In this document: positions 22,825 through 33,404 of the stretch, in pieces | Layout of the letters: each line of letters opens with the position of its first letter | How positions within the stretch are numbered: position 1 is the first letter of the stretch | Source: Blattamonas nauphoetae | Lineage: Eukaryota; Preaxostyla; Oxymonadida | DNA length: 64,000 bases | Direction: 5' to 3' | NCBI GenBank assembly: GCA_033064195.1 | Contig: JARBJD010000275.1 | Span: 36,512-100,511, forward strand | Notes under the pieces: generated by a model | What the model was told of the DNA's origin: nothing | The model's input: the letters and a program-made list of their open reading frames with translations, nothing else | Database searches by the model: none | Position numbers and translations under genes: made by a program

Positions 22825-25257
22825 ATGCACCTCAGCGATGACTTTTTCAAAGAAAGACTTAGCTCTGGAAAGAAAATCACTCATCCAAACCGGCAATCAA
22901 TAGCCCGATATCAATCTCCCCACAGACGTCGAAAGACTCCAGACTCCAACCCAGTCAACTCTGCTTTCCCGCCAACTTTTCTCCAATCCCGCACATTTCT
23001 TGATACTACACTGCATGGTAATGGTCAATCATTCTTGCCCAGTTCAACTCAGCAAGGTCTCAAGGACACATCTGATGATATGGGCTCTTTCTCAAGCGAT
23101 AAATCGCTTCACTTCTATTCCACAGACGAACCCACAACTGTTCAACCTCATAACGTCCTGAATATCGATGAAGTTGAGACTCGTTTAATGAAAAAAGAAG
23201 ACAGAAATATCATCTCCTCCCGACAATCCAAACTCCCGACAAATCCTATCTCTGATTCTTCACAAGCGAGTATGGATAAATCGACGAGATTTTCATCACC
23301 TGTTCCCTCTTCTGACAATTCATCCACAATCCCTGAATCTCCAGATGACGTCAACCATACAGTTCTCCTCGCTGAAGAGATTCGACCCACCGACACGCCT
23401 CCCAGTCAACTCTCGGCCACAGATGGGGTAAACCCCGAGTCAGATATTCCAACACTCTCCATGCCCACTTTTCTGTCTTCTTTCAAAGACCTGGACGAAG
23501 ATCTCACCCAAATTGCATCGGTTATCACACCAAAAAGCCGCGATAATGAGGAGATTCGAGAAGACTACAATAAGCCAAGAGTTGTTGTGAGAACCACAGT
23601 CGATCGAGGCCGTGCAACAATCAAACGGTACGAATCCCCCACACGGAGGAAACGTGTTAGTGATCTGAATAGGACTTCTGACACAAATCACAAGAATGAA
23701 CGACAATTGCCTGAAGGCGACCGTCATCCTTTCCTTCCCCACTTTTTGAAGGAGAAGACTTTCATCCACAACATCCTCCACTTGCCCCATTCTGATCCCG
23801 CTCTTGACTCCGATTCCATCCCATCAGATGTTGACAAACTTGTTCCTCTTTCAGCTGATCATCTTTCTGCGGCCCAATCTTCCCCTTCAAAGGAACAATC
23901 TGAACAAGAACAAGTCAAATCTGAAGCTTTCGTCGAAGCATCATCTCCAGCAGATGCCTCATTCTCAACTTCGCTGTCTTCTCCCATCCCAGAACACAAA
24001 AGCCCTTCATTACACACCTCTCTTTCTCCATCAAGCAGAAGACCATCGAAGGACGAGTCAAGACATTCAAAATCCATCTCCTACACTTTTGACGCAGCGG
24101 AGTTGGAACAAGAGTTTCCAACACCATTTCGGCAACCTCGGCATGATTCTGATTCGCCATTATCAGAAGCCGTCCTCTCCATTCCCGCGTTCCTCCAGTC
24201 TCGAGAAGACAACGACTCAGGAAATGACGGCAACACGGAGGGACTGGAAGACCCAGCTCACCCGGACGAGATTTCTCGTTCCTATCAACTTGAAAGGAAT
24301 GTACTTCGGAAAGATCACACAAGACGCTTCATATCACCACACAGAAAAGGAAGAAGATCTCGCGATTCAACCACAAAACCCACAATTTCACCGAAAAAAG
24401 AGGATCAACCTTCTCAGATGTGGCCTTTCTCCACATCATTCATCAACAAACGGACCTTCCTGGGAACAGATGAAGACGCAACACGAGAACATGTGGACGA
24501 GCTGAGAAAACAACGTGAAGAACGCGTCAAGCTCGAAACTACTGTTCAAACCACAGGTGGGCTCCATATGAGCGAGAAAGACATCCGAGATCTTCAAAAT
24601 GAGTTGAAGAAAGAATCTGAAAAGAAGAACATCGCATCCGAGAAACTCCATCAGAAGAGACTCGAACATGAACAGATAGAGAAGGACTTTGCCTCACACC
24701 GGGAAGAATTAAGCCACAAACGAGCATGCAAACTCTCCAAAGCCAACAAGAAAGTTGAAATATTGACGGCGCTCCTTCTGCAGAAGGAACAGGAAGTGGC
24801 AGAGGCAGAGAAGACGATGAAAGCAGAAGAGAGGCAGAGACGCCTTTTGTTTGAAAGAAGGAAATCAAACGAGGCTTTCACACAGTTCCTCATGCAACAG
24901 TCAGAAACAAAAGCAAAGGCTGGACCAACACAGCGAAAGAACCCACCTGCCACCCAAAACGTGGAGGGAGTCGTCAGGGAGAACGAGAGACTACGGAGAG
25001 AAGTTCACGAACAGCAGAAAAAAATCAAAGAGATGAAGAACAAGTTGGAGATGTTTGAAGCCGGATTGTGGTTTGTTGGAAACTCAGAAAAAGAACAACG
25101 ACGACGAGATTTTGAACGAAAGTTCAAGGAAGAGGAGCGAAAGAAGCGAGAAATTGAGAGAGTTGCTTGTGAAATCGAAGAGCAGATACAACTTGTACAA
25201 TCGAGCTTAACAAACAACTTGTCTTTCATGGATAATCATCATTTCACTCAAGTTTAG
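22825..25257 (+). CDS. Disordered and coiled-coil protein with repeated basic modules
   Basis: ATG 22825 follows a T-rich stretch ending taccag, so an upstream exon is possible. About 810 residues to TAG. The first two thirds are low-complexity, Ser/Pro/Glu-rich, with three copies of a basic module: RYQSPHRRRKTPDSN with PTFLQSRTFLD; RYESPTRRKRVSDLN with PHFLKEKTFIH; RFISPHRKGRRSRDS with TSFINKRTFLG. Weaker PxFL pieces lie between (MPTFLSSF, IPAFLQSR). The last 230 residues are a long charged coiled coil. The modules look like binding or phosphorylation sites (SP next to Arg). I know no matching family; a cytoskeletal role is only a guess. Confidence 0.65.
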   Translation: MHLSDDFFKERLSSGKKITHPNRQSIARYQSPHRRRKTPDSNPVNSAFPPTFLQSRTFLDTTLHGNGQSFLPSSTQQGLKDTSDDMGSFSSDKSLHFYSTDEPTTVQPHNVLNIDEVETRLMKKEDRNIISSRQSKLPTNPISDSSQASMDKSTRFSSPVPSSDNSSTIPESPDDVNHTVLLAEEIRPTDTPPSQLSATDGVNPESDIPTLSMPTFLSSFKDLDEDLTQIASVITPKSRDNEEIREDYNKPRVVVRTTVDRGRATIKRYESPTRRKRVSDLNRTSDTNHKNERQLPEGDRHPFLPHFLKEKTFIHNILHLPHSDPALDSDSIPSDVDKLVPLSADHLSAAQSSPSKEQSEQEQVKSEAFVEASSPADASFSTSLSSPIPEHKSPSLHTSLSPSSRRPSKDESRHSKSISYTFDAAELEQEFPTPFRQPRHDSDSPLSEAVLSIPAFLQSREDNDSGNDGNTEGLEDPAHPDEISRSYQLERNVLRKDHTRRFISPHRKGRRSRDSTTKPTISPKKEDQPSQMWPFSTSFINKRTFLGTDEDATREHVDELRKQREERVKLETTVQTTGGLHMSEKDIRDLQNELKKESEKKNIASEKLHQKRLEHEQIEKDFASHREELSHKRACKLSKANKKVEILTALLLQKEQEVAEAEKTMKAEERQRRLLFERRKSNEAFTQFLMQQSETKAKAGPTQRKNPPATQNVEGVVRENERLRREVHEQQKKIKEMKNKLEMFEAGLWFVGNSEKEQRRRDFERKFKEEERKKREIERVACEIEEQIQLVQSSLTNNLSFMDNHHFTQV

Positions 25258-25317
25258 CAGATAGTCGTTCTGGCGGGCGAATTGAAATGAAATTGATATA
25301 TTGTCGAGAGACGGAGT

Positions 25318-26244
25318 TTATATGACTGAACTGCCTTCAGTGAGTTTGGTAACATCATCAAACCTGTCATTTTGCTGCTCATTGATGGCAGTCGATGCGT
25401 TAAATGTCGCGTGTCGGCGAGAGATACACTTGCTTCGTATGTGAGATAAGAATGAATAAAGAAGAGTAAGGAGGATTGCTCCAACAGGAATCGCAGGATA
25501 AGCGATTTTGCCAGAAGTCCGAGTGATGTCTAGGAAAGAATACACCCACCTGAAGACGGAGATGGAAAAGGAGAGAGCAAACTTCCCAGTGCATGCACGA
25601 TAGACAAGAGCCATGCCAATATAAAATATAATGTAAAGAATAGGATAGATAAGATGAATCCATTTGATTTTGATCGTTGTGAAGAAAAAGAAGTCGACGA
25701 GAATCAAAATCAGTGACATTCCATGTGGAGAAAATCCGAACCACAGAATCTCTATCCAGGACTTGTCTTTTTCCTCTGGGAATAAAAATGCCCAGTATCC
25801 GAATGTTGCAATTGCACTACCAGTCATCGCCAGCACCGAGACTACGTACAGGGCCTTGTTCCATCGATCTGTATATTGTGGCGGAGATTGTGGTCTTGTT
25901 CGTAAAACGGGAAGAATGGTTGAACCAGGGCGAAATGCTTGAACCATCTTACAACATCATGATAGAACAATGGAAGATACGAAGAAGTAAATCAGGACAA
26001 GGAGGAGGTTTTGATTGGTATATTTGATGAGTCCAAAGAATCCGGCTATGATAATGTGTAAACAGAAGCAAAAAGAAGATATACTTGATATACTGCTCAA
26101 GGCATAGAGAATACAAAAACATAGAGAAATCCACCGATAGACTCGAATCATCCATTGTCTTGTTTGATTGTTGGTCGAATAAATACGTGAGGGAGAGATT
26201 TCGTTCAAAGAAATCGAGAATAAGCGACGGAGTCTTGTTGACAT
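25318..26244 (-). CDS. Multi-pass membrane protein, rolling-stone/AIG1-like
   Basis: Three exons from ATG 26244, joined by introns of 39 and 33 bp that restore the frame into MVQAFRPGSTILP. The protein has about six membrane helices. The central block (FSPHGMSLILILVDFFFF, then HLIYPILYIIFYIGMALVY) has the His, Asp/Glu and aromatic pattern of rolling stone and AIG1/ADTRP proteins, some of which hydrolyse FAHFA lipids. A further pair of helices and a polar tail end at TGA 25318. The family assignment rests on pattern, not a computed alignment. Confidence 0.5.
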
Positions 26245-26350
26245 GGCATTTGTGGTTTGGATCGTTCTTGAGTCGATTCAACAAGACACCCATCAAAACA
26301 ATTCAGATGGTTGTCTGCTCTAAAACTGCTAAAAAGACCTCACTTGGCAG

Positions 26351-26433
26351 CTCACCATAGCTCAGCTGGAAGAGCGCGAGACTGTAGATTGAAAGGCATC
26401 TTGAGGTCGCTGGTTCGATCCCGGCTGGTGAGA
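26351..26433 (+). tRNA. tRNA-Tyr (anticodon GUA) with 10-nt intron
   Basis: The acceptor CTCACCA/TGGTGAG is perfect, the D stem is GCTC/GAGC and the T arm GCTGG-TTCGATC-CCGGC has one G-T pair. The anticodon stem CGAGA/TCTTG encloses CTGTAGA plus a 10-nt intron (26389-26398, or one base earlier) just 3' of the anticodon, the normal eukaryotic place. The discriminator A is followed by eight T, the Pol III stop. It lies between divergent genes, 107 bp from one and 157 bp from the other. Confidence 0.95.
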
Positions 26434-26589
26434 TTTTTTTTCATTTTTATTTTTCGTTCATTTTTTTCAATTAAAGTCTCTCTCAAGTTTTCAGTGAGAC
26501 TTGCTTTGATTGGCGAAGAATGTAGAATGAAGACCTTCATTTTAAAAGACAAAACTTAAACCATGGGCCGTGTTTAAAACTCCCCTCTC

Positions 26590-28099
26590 ATGCAGAGTGA
26601 CAAGTTCAGCAGTTTATTTGATCGCAATCCTCATGTTCAACCCTCGTTTGAACAACAATATCAACAACCTCGTTCTTTTCAATCAAACATTCATCACCAA
26701 CCACGTAGAATCAGCCAGAAAAAAGTCTTGGACTATTCAAGAATCGCAAATGCGGCTCGCCCTGATGGTGGTCGAGTTTATTTATCTTCAATGTTCAATG
26801 CTGATCCTCGAATCGTATATCCTTCATCATAAACTTCACCATTAATTCTGTACTAATCGACACACGTCAAGATTTCAAGACTCCGCCAAGTTGAAGATAG
26901 TCATGAAGCGGAAGTTATTAATCCAAGGGGCCTCAATTTTACGGGAACAAAAGCACCAGCTATCGATCGATCTCTACAGCCGAACGCTGTATTGTTTTTG
27001 ATATTATCATAATCGTTCTGAAATAGGTTATGCGATATAAAAAGGAAAGATTTGAAAATGGAAAAGTTCGTCCTGCAACTGTTGAGATCGGTCTCCTCGT
27101 TATCTATCTTCAATTTTTTCAGTCACTGAAACACTACCTGCCGACGATGCACTTGTAACACCGGCACAACGAAGGGAAATGTTTCGAGCCGAGATAGAAA
27201 CACAGAAAGCACAAAAGTTACTCCGCCAGGAAGAGGGAGAGATTCAGAGGCGAATTACACTTCGAAGAAGGGGAATGGAATCTGCTGTGATGGGTTAGAT
27301 CGTTATTTCTCTATATATTTTCATAATCTGTGCAGGAGGGGAGTTTGATCCGCTTGATAAGTCAGCAGGCCTGTCTGAAGCCCAAATCCGATTCCGTGAG
27401 GAAGCAATTGCTCAAGATCGTGCACACAGAGAAAAACGCCGCCAGGTTATTGGATCAATCTATAAGTCGAATCTTCCGATCGGAGATACTCCTCCTCCAG
27501 ACAGCTCACGACGTCCAATCACCCCTCTCTCTGATCTCTTGTCCGTCCCAAGTGGTCGTCTACGCGGTCGTGGTATGCCCCCAAAAAGTCAGATGGATCA
27601 AATTACAAATGACGATTGGCGTCGCCCCACTATCCGAGTTTTCGTTCCCAAAGAACACGAAAGAAACATCATCACACACGCAATCAACAAACCCACTGTC
27701 TTCCAAGACGACGGAGGTGACCCGCTTCGGACTCGATCGGCCCAAGAAGGTCTTGGGCGGTTTCAGCGGGAGAGGGAGAAGTATGCATCGCCATACATGG
27801 AAGAGGCCAAGGAACGTACTTTCAAATCCACTAACGAAATGATGCGGTATCCATCAAGCGTTGAGCGGGCTGTTGAACATTCACCGGCCCAAGTTCAGCC
27901 ACGCCACCAGCCTGTGGGATGGACCCGAAAACGGCACATTCAAACAGCATCTGCTTCACACACGTCTGCTCTGGCTTCTCTCCTCGGACAGGGTGAATGC
28001 ACGAACCTGAGGGAGTTTCAGGATGGCGAATTTCGGAGAGTGCGCAAGCCATCACCGCAGAATTACCAACGACAACCTGGTGAACTACCTTGTACCTAG
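26590..28099 (+). CDS. Spliced protein of unknown function
   Basis: ATG 26590 (MQSDKFSSLFDRNPHVQPS). Several exons follow, reading for example INPRGLNFTGTKAPAID, MRYKKERFENGKVRPATVEI and AQRREMFRAEIETQKAQKLL, then a long last exon from about 27336 to TAG 28097-28099. One intron is exactly 32 bp (27091-27122). The protein is hydrophilic, rich in Arg and Gln, with helical charged stretches and no membrane segment. The style (basic, partly helical) is common among axonemal proteins, but nothing specific proves it. The exon 1 to 2 junction near 26815-26880 is approximate. Confidence 0.6.
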
Positions 28100-28315
28100 T
28101 ACTGACATCTTTCATTAATTTCTTATCGTTCAAATTCATTTCATCGGTTTTTAATTTGTTTCCTTCCTATTCCAGAATGACATCCCTTTTTAATCAAACC
28201 TCGCTAGACTCGACACTTGATCTATGTCCAAAACTGTCTGATTGTCATCGATTCCATCTGAAAATTATGGACCATCCTTCTCGAGTGAACTTAATTCATA
28301 CGCAACCAATAAAGT

Positions 28316-29498
28316 ATGAGTTGCCCAGGATGTGGACGAACTGTCTATACCATGTGTGTTTTTTGACATATTTTCACATCACGTGGTATCAGAGACATCC
28401 CCCAAAAACCGTACATGCCGATTTCCTCATTCCAGGAAACCCTTGAATTTCTTGATGACCATTATCCATATATCATATTCTTCCAAGCCGTCTATTTTTC
28501 TGTGATCACCTTCAACAAATCTAGCAAATTCTATTCGTTCTTCTTCTCCCTCCTTTTTACCGTCTTTGGTGAGACAATCTCGTCCATTCTCTTGTTTAAC
28601 AAATCACCGTGTCTGTCTTTAATTTCAATTTGATCTCTTCGCTTTCTGATAGATTGGTCTGATGATCCAGATACCGTCTTCTCTCACACAGTCACTTGGG
28701 CTGTTTGTGTCCTTATTCTACTGCTCTTCCCAAAACTATTGACCAATCCTGTTATACTGTTCTTCCTCAACATTTGTACCCAATTCCGCATGTCTGAACA
28801 AGTTGTCGATCAATTTGTCTATACAACGACGTTGTATCCTCGATCTACATTTTGGATCAACTTTCTCGTCGCTTTCATTTTCTCCTCCCTGCCATATCTT
28901 GTCATTCCAACCGATTCAAAAGTGAACACGCTCGCAAACAAGACAAGGTTTTTTCTCTTCGTTGTGATCTCTTCAGAACAATATGTTCTGCTTTCCTGGC
29001 GACATTTTTGTACATTATCTTCAACCACACATATCTCCTTGTTGACCCCCTTTTTGCATCCATTTTGTGCCCAACCACATCCATCTCTCCAACCCATCCA
29101 TTTTTCCTACCTCTCGAATCAGCAAGATCTATCTTCTCACGATTTTCATTTTTATTGCCGGTCTTTCGGAAATTGTATGCATTCCACCAGAATCCAACAG
29201 AAAATGAAGTTACAGTTTTTGGACCACCACGAAACCCTCCCGTCCTCTTCAATTGGACAGTTGATCGAACCAAACAAATTTCAGTGACAATTTCTGTGTG
29301 TTTTACTGTTTTTGTCTCGCTCCTACACATAATGGTATGAATTTTTCAACAATAATTCGCTCGAAGATTTCTCTTGTCTCCAAGTTTCGGCGTCACACAA
29401 CAGAGACAAAAAATCAATCAAAATCGCACACGAATGAAAAGAAAGAGAAATCACAAGCACAACCAAAGAAGAAAACGTCACATTTCACCAAAAAATGA
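28316..29498 (+). CDS. Multi-pass membrane protein with N-terminal CxxC motif
   Basis: ATG 28316 starts MSCPGCGRTVYT, perhaps half of a zinc ribbon. After an intron (gtgtgtttt to gtatcag) the frame reads FLDDHYPYIIFFQAVYFSVI and further hydrophobic helices through four or more short exons. A 32-bp intron (29335-29366) joins the last helix to a Lys-rich tail ending HFTKK and TGA 29496-29498. The zinc-ribbon-plus-helices layout loosely recalls ARV1 (ER lipid homeostasis), but I see no decisive motif. ATG 28177 in another frame is an alternative start. It converges with RPL3 at 66 bp. Confidence 0.45.
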
Positions 29499-29564
29499 TT
29501 TCTGTGTATTTCTGGAAATATCCAAAAAAAGTGAGAATCCACGATATTAATGCGAAATGAGCAT

Positions 29565-30759
29565 TTACTTGGACTCATCTTTGCCCTTCTTGGAAGCAAC
29601 AAACTGTGCGTTCTTCTCTGAGAAGGTTTGGAAGCGACCATGTCCGAATTTGGATGAGGTATCGATGAACTTGAGGTTGGTTGGGCGGATTTCACGCTCT
29701 GGGAAGCATGATTTGCGGATGGTGATGACGCGTTTCTTAGCACCAACAACACCTCCCTTGATCATGAGCCAATCCTGAGTGACACGACCATAGTGTGGGA
29801 ATCCACCAAGAGGAGTGATAGGCTTCTCAGTCAAGTCTCCATCGGTCATTGCTCCCTTACGGTCACCGGCCTTTCCAATGCGGTAGATCTTCTTGTTGGT
29901 TTCTGTTCGGTGGAAGTATCCGAGCTGACCATGACGGGCAACTGTGATCATGACACGGGCTGGATGCCATGCACCAATGCAAGCAACCTTCCTGCGACCT
30001 CTGTGGGACTTGCGCTGTTGTTTGCGGACGCCGAAACGCTTCACAACACCAGCGACTCCCTTACCCTTGGTGACACCGATAAGGTCGACAAGCTCGTTCT
30101 CGCTGAAGACAGTGCTGACTTTGACTTGCTTTTCGAACAGAGTGTAGCCAAAGTGAACCTTGGAAGCGATGGATCCTCCATTGATCTGGATTTCCATAAC
30201 GTGAGCTTTCTTCTGGCCAGTTTGGACCAATTTCATCTGAGTGTGGGCGAGGACACGGATAACGGAGCAGTTCTTGACCATACGTTCGAGTTGTTTCTTG
30301 TGGTTGACGTCATACTTTCCAGAGTATTTGGTGAAGGCCAAGTGCTTGGTGCGATACCAGTGCTTGTAGAAACGGCGTTTGACGCTCTCATCGAGAGTCT
30401 TGGCCCAAACAGTGGTAAGGGAGCGGAGGCCCTTTGGAGTCTCGATGTATCCGACGAGACCGCAGACAACCATTGGTGGGCATTCGATGATGGTAACCAT
30501 CTCGCAGACTTCCTTACGGGAGGCTTTGGCTCCATCAGTCTCACGAATGACGTGAGTGCAACCGGCTTTGTAACCCAGGAAGGCAGTCAAGTGTGGTTGC
30601 TTCTTGGGATCGTCCTGGAAAAATGTGTGAATGAGACTCTAAAAGCAGGAGTAATACCTTGGGGAAAGACTTGCACTTTCCTCTGTGATGACGAGTACGA
30701 CGGCGGGGAGCGAATCCCATGCTACCAAGACGTGGATGTTCGAATTTTCTGTGCGACAT
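29565..30759 (-). CDS. RPL3: 60S ribosomal protein L3
   Basis: Two exons (30759-30658 and 30614-29565, with a 43-bp intron) give 383 residues, near the usual 390-400. The start [20 protein letters not shown], the joined [20 protein letters not shown] and [12 protein letters not shown] (with the conserved tip His that is methylated in other eukaryotes) are all in place, as is [15 protein letters not shown] near the end. L3 helps form the peptidyl-transferase centre. The long open frame on the opposite strand (29793-30839) is a shadow. Confidence 0.98.
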
Positions 30760-30996
30760 TTTCGATCACGCCCTTTGTCAACGAGTATGTTTTCCACATT
30801 CGAACCAAGAGTGCTGATAAAAAGGAACCGTTATTATAAAATAAATGAATGAAATATAGTTGGAATAAACGGGTGTGTCTCAGTGATAACGCCAGAAAAA
30901 ATGGTGGAGAGACTTCTTTGAGAGAAAATGTAGAATGACCTCCGGCTAAGAATATGAATGAAATGAACGACCTAGAATGTTTATCAGGGCGTTGAC

Positions 30997-31590
30997 ATGA
31001 GTGGAAGGAGTAAACTTGAACCACCACCAGTCCCACCCGCTCCAGTGGAACACCAACAGACTCATCGCAATACACAACAACAACCACAAACACAACAACC
31101 AAAAGCAGAGGCAACAACAGCCGGTGCAGTTCAGATGACAGTTGGATACGATTACACAAGTGACGACGGAGCGATGGTTGTGAAGGAAGGAGAAACTGTC
31201 ACACTCACCGATGAGCTCGATGCTGTTGAGGGATGGACTCCAGTAAAGACTGCAGCTGGAAAGGAAGGTTACGTTCCAACCAACTATCTTGTCGCAAAAA
31301 CAGTTAAAGCAACACCAGTGGCTGCCGTTGTCGCAACGCAACCTGCGAAAGTGGTTAGCAAACCAGCTGAGAGTGAAAGTGTGCCGGCCGGGTACACAAG
31401 GGGAAAAGTTTGGGTTTTATGCTCGTGAACTCTTTAGGTGACTTATGACTATCAGGCACAATCGGATACAGATGTTTCTGTGACTGCCAACGATCCGATT
31501 AACTACATTCCAGATGATGGAAGTGGATGGGTTTATTGCATTACAGTGTCTGGAAAAGAGGGATATGTACCAGCGAATTACGTTGAGTAA
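30997..31590 (+). pseudogene. Truncated F-BAR/SH3 gene copy (two SH3 domains only)
   Basis: This is the last two exons of the gene at 35139-36922, copied in inverted repeat B without the F-BAR part. A new ATG (30997, MSGRSKLEPPP) sits where the whole copy has a splice-acceptor region, so a short protein of about 180 residues with two SH3 domains could still be made. SH3-1 has VGYDYTSDDGAM and GYVPTNYL, and SH3-2 has VTYDYQAQSDTD and GYVPANYVE; a 30-bp intron separates them. Without the F-BAR domain it would bind proline-rich partners but not membranes. It may also be silent. Confidence 0.75.
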
Positions 31591-31798
31591 CACTTTCAAT
31601 GCGTCTTGATTTCCAAAGGCGGTTCGGTGTTCTGTCATCATTTTTATGTCCGCTCACCCTAGATGTTTGAACGTTGAAGAAGTACAAGAAAGGATGTGTG
31701 TGAGAAATAACGAGAAATCAGTGAATATGTTCTAGATACGATGAAAACGAAGAGGCGAGCCGTCACAATGGGCCGATTTTCAACCACTTTTCTTTCCG

Positions 31799-33281
31799 AT
31801 GAGTCTGAAGCCAAATCCAACTTTAATCAAATATACGTTCAAGGCAGAATGGTTTGACCCAATGGCAGCGATGGCACGGCCGTATTTAGTATCATTTTTC
31901 ACGAATGATAATACGATTGAAATTGTGTGTGCCATGATTTCATTCTGATCAAAACTTTTCTGTTCCTTATTTGATGTATTTGTGTGATTGGGCTGTGTTT
32001 GTTTAGTATGATGTAAAGAACAAACGAGTGTTCCTTCGTCGCTGTCCTTGTGGAGATGCCACCTTTGACCAGTTCTTCATTGGGAATACAGTTGATATCT
32101 TTGCGCGAAGTTTCAAGCTTCTGGACTATGCGGATGGATTTACAAGAGGATCATCGATTCAGGAACGGGAGAGGAGTCTTCTGATTGTGAAACCAGACAT
32201 TATGCAATTCTTTGGGCGAGTAGTGGAACTTATTGAAAAGGAAGATCTGCGTATATGCCGATTACGATCGTTCAGGTTGAATCGTCAGGAAACAAGTGAG
32301 ATATTTGAAGAATACAGCGAACACCCCAAATTCGAGTATGTCTTTGAGATCCGATATTAATTTTACGATTTTTTGTTTATCTGTAGGGAACTTGTGAGAT
32401 TTGTTTCAGGGCAACTGGTGATTGGAATGGAAGTGGTTGGGAAAAGCTGCCATTCTCGAATTGTTGAGCTTGTTGGTATGTCTCCGATGTTCTTCTTAAA
32501 GGATGTTTATTTGTGAATGTGCGTACTCAGGTCCTGACGAGCCAGATGAAGCACGGATTAGCCACCCGGAATCGCTGCGTGCAGTGTTGGGGAAGGACTG
32601 GGTGCGAAATGGAGTGTACTGCACAGGAAGTGAAGAATCAGAAAAGCGAGCGGATGCGATTCTGTTTGGACGGAGCCATGGTGTCACAGCGATGAAGAAT
32701 GGGAGCACATTTGGACTTATTTTGCCACATGTGATCCGAGAAAGTGTGCCGATTTTCAAAGTTACTCTTTCAGAGAAAGCAGGAGCACTGCTACGAGACG
32801 TTCTGGAGGAGGGCGGGTTCGATTTGAGTTGTGCCGAACTCTTCCACCTCTCAAACAACAATGCATACGAATTCTTCAAAGTGTACCAAGGGATCTGGAA
32901 AGACTTTTCGGTTTGTCTTTTGTTGTGGATTTATGAATGTGCGTGTTTTCTGATTGTATTTTTGTGTGTGTTTGTATCTGGGCTTTATATTTGTGTTTTT
33001 TTCTGCAGGTGAAGCTGGAAGAAGTCGTGTCTGGCCCATGCATAGCTCTTGAATTGAAAGGGAATGATGTTCAGCAGTCATTTCGGTCGCTTTGTGGTCC
33101 TCACGATCCTACGATTGCGAAAGTACTTGCACCAAAGTCTCTTCGGGCAAAATATGGTCGAGACCGTGTCCACAACGGAATTCACTGTACGGACTTGGAG
33201 GACGACACATTCATTGAGGTTTGCGCTCTTTTCTGTGATCCTCTTCAGTGTGAATTCTTCTTTGACACACTCCAAGAATGA
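31799..33281 (+). CDS. NME7: NME7, nucleoside diphosphate kinase 7 (left copy)
   Basis: Five exons (31799-31924, 32007-32335, 32387-32475, 32531-32910, 33009-33281) give exactly 398 residues, close to the 376 of human NME7. A DM10 domain (YTFKAEWFDP, YDVKNKRVFLRR, DYADGFTR) is followed by two NDK domains. In the first, the active-site His is Tyr (VRNGVYCTGSEES), so it is probably inactive. The second keeps it (VHNGIHCTDLEDD). NME7 is part of the gamma-tubulin ring complex and a microtubule inner protein of axonemes. An identical gene lies opposite, tail to tail, 166 bp away. Confidence 0.93.
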
Positions 33282-33404
33282 TTTTCTTCATTTCTCACTT
33301 CACTTTCTCTTTATTATCGTTTTTTTGCCTCAATTTCTTCTGAATGCATTGAACATCCCATTTTGAACCCGAGAGAAGTGGGTGTGCATGACAGAATGGT
33401 GGAA

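Larger units (their letters stand above)
30987..33324. repeat. Inverted repeat B, left arm (2.3 kb)
   Basis: Reverse complement of 33405-35742 (x pairs with 66729 minus x). The core looks identical: every ORF has an equal-length twin. Mismatches appear only near both edges (about 30987-31010 and 33300-33324). The arms carry an SH3 coding end and a whole NME7 gene. The spacer is only about 80 bp. Confidence 0.95.

Noticed and set aside
29793-30839. 348-codon open frame opposite RPL3
   Set aside because: It is a shadow of RPL3 codon bias. The minus strand encodes a full L3 protein, and the plus frame shows no family features.
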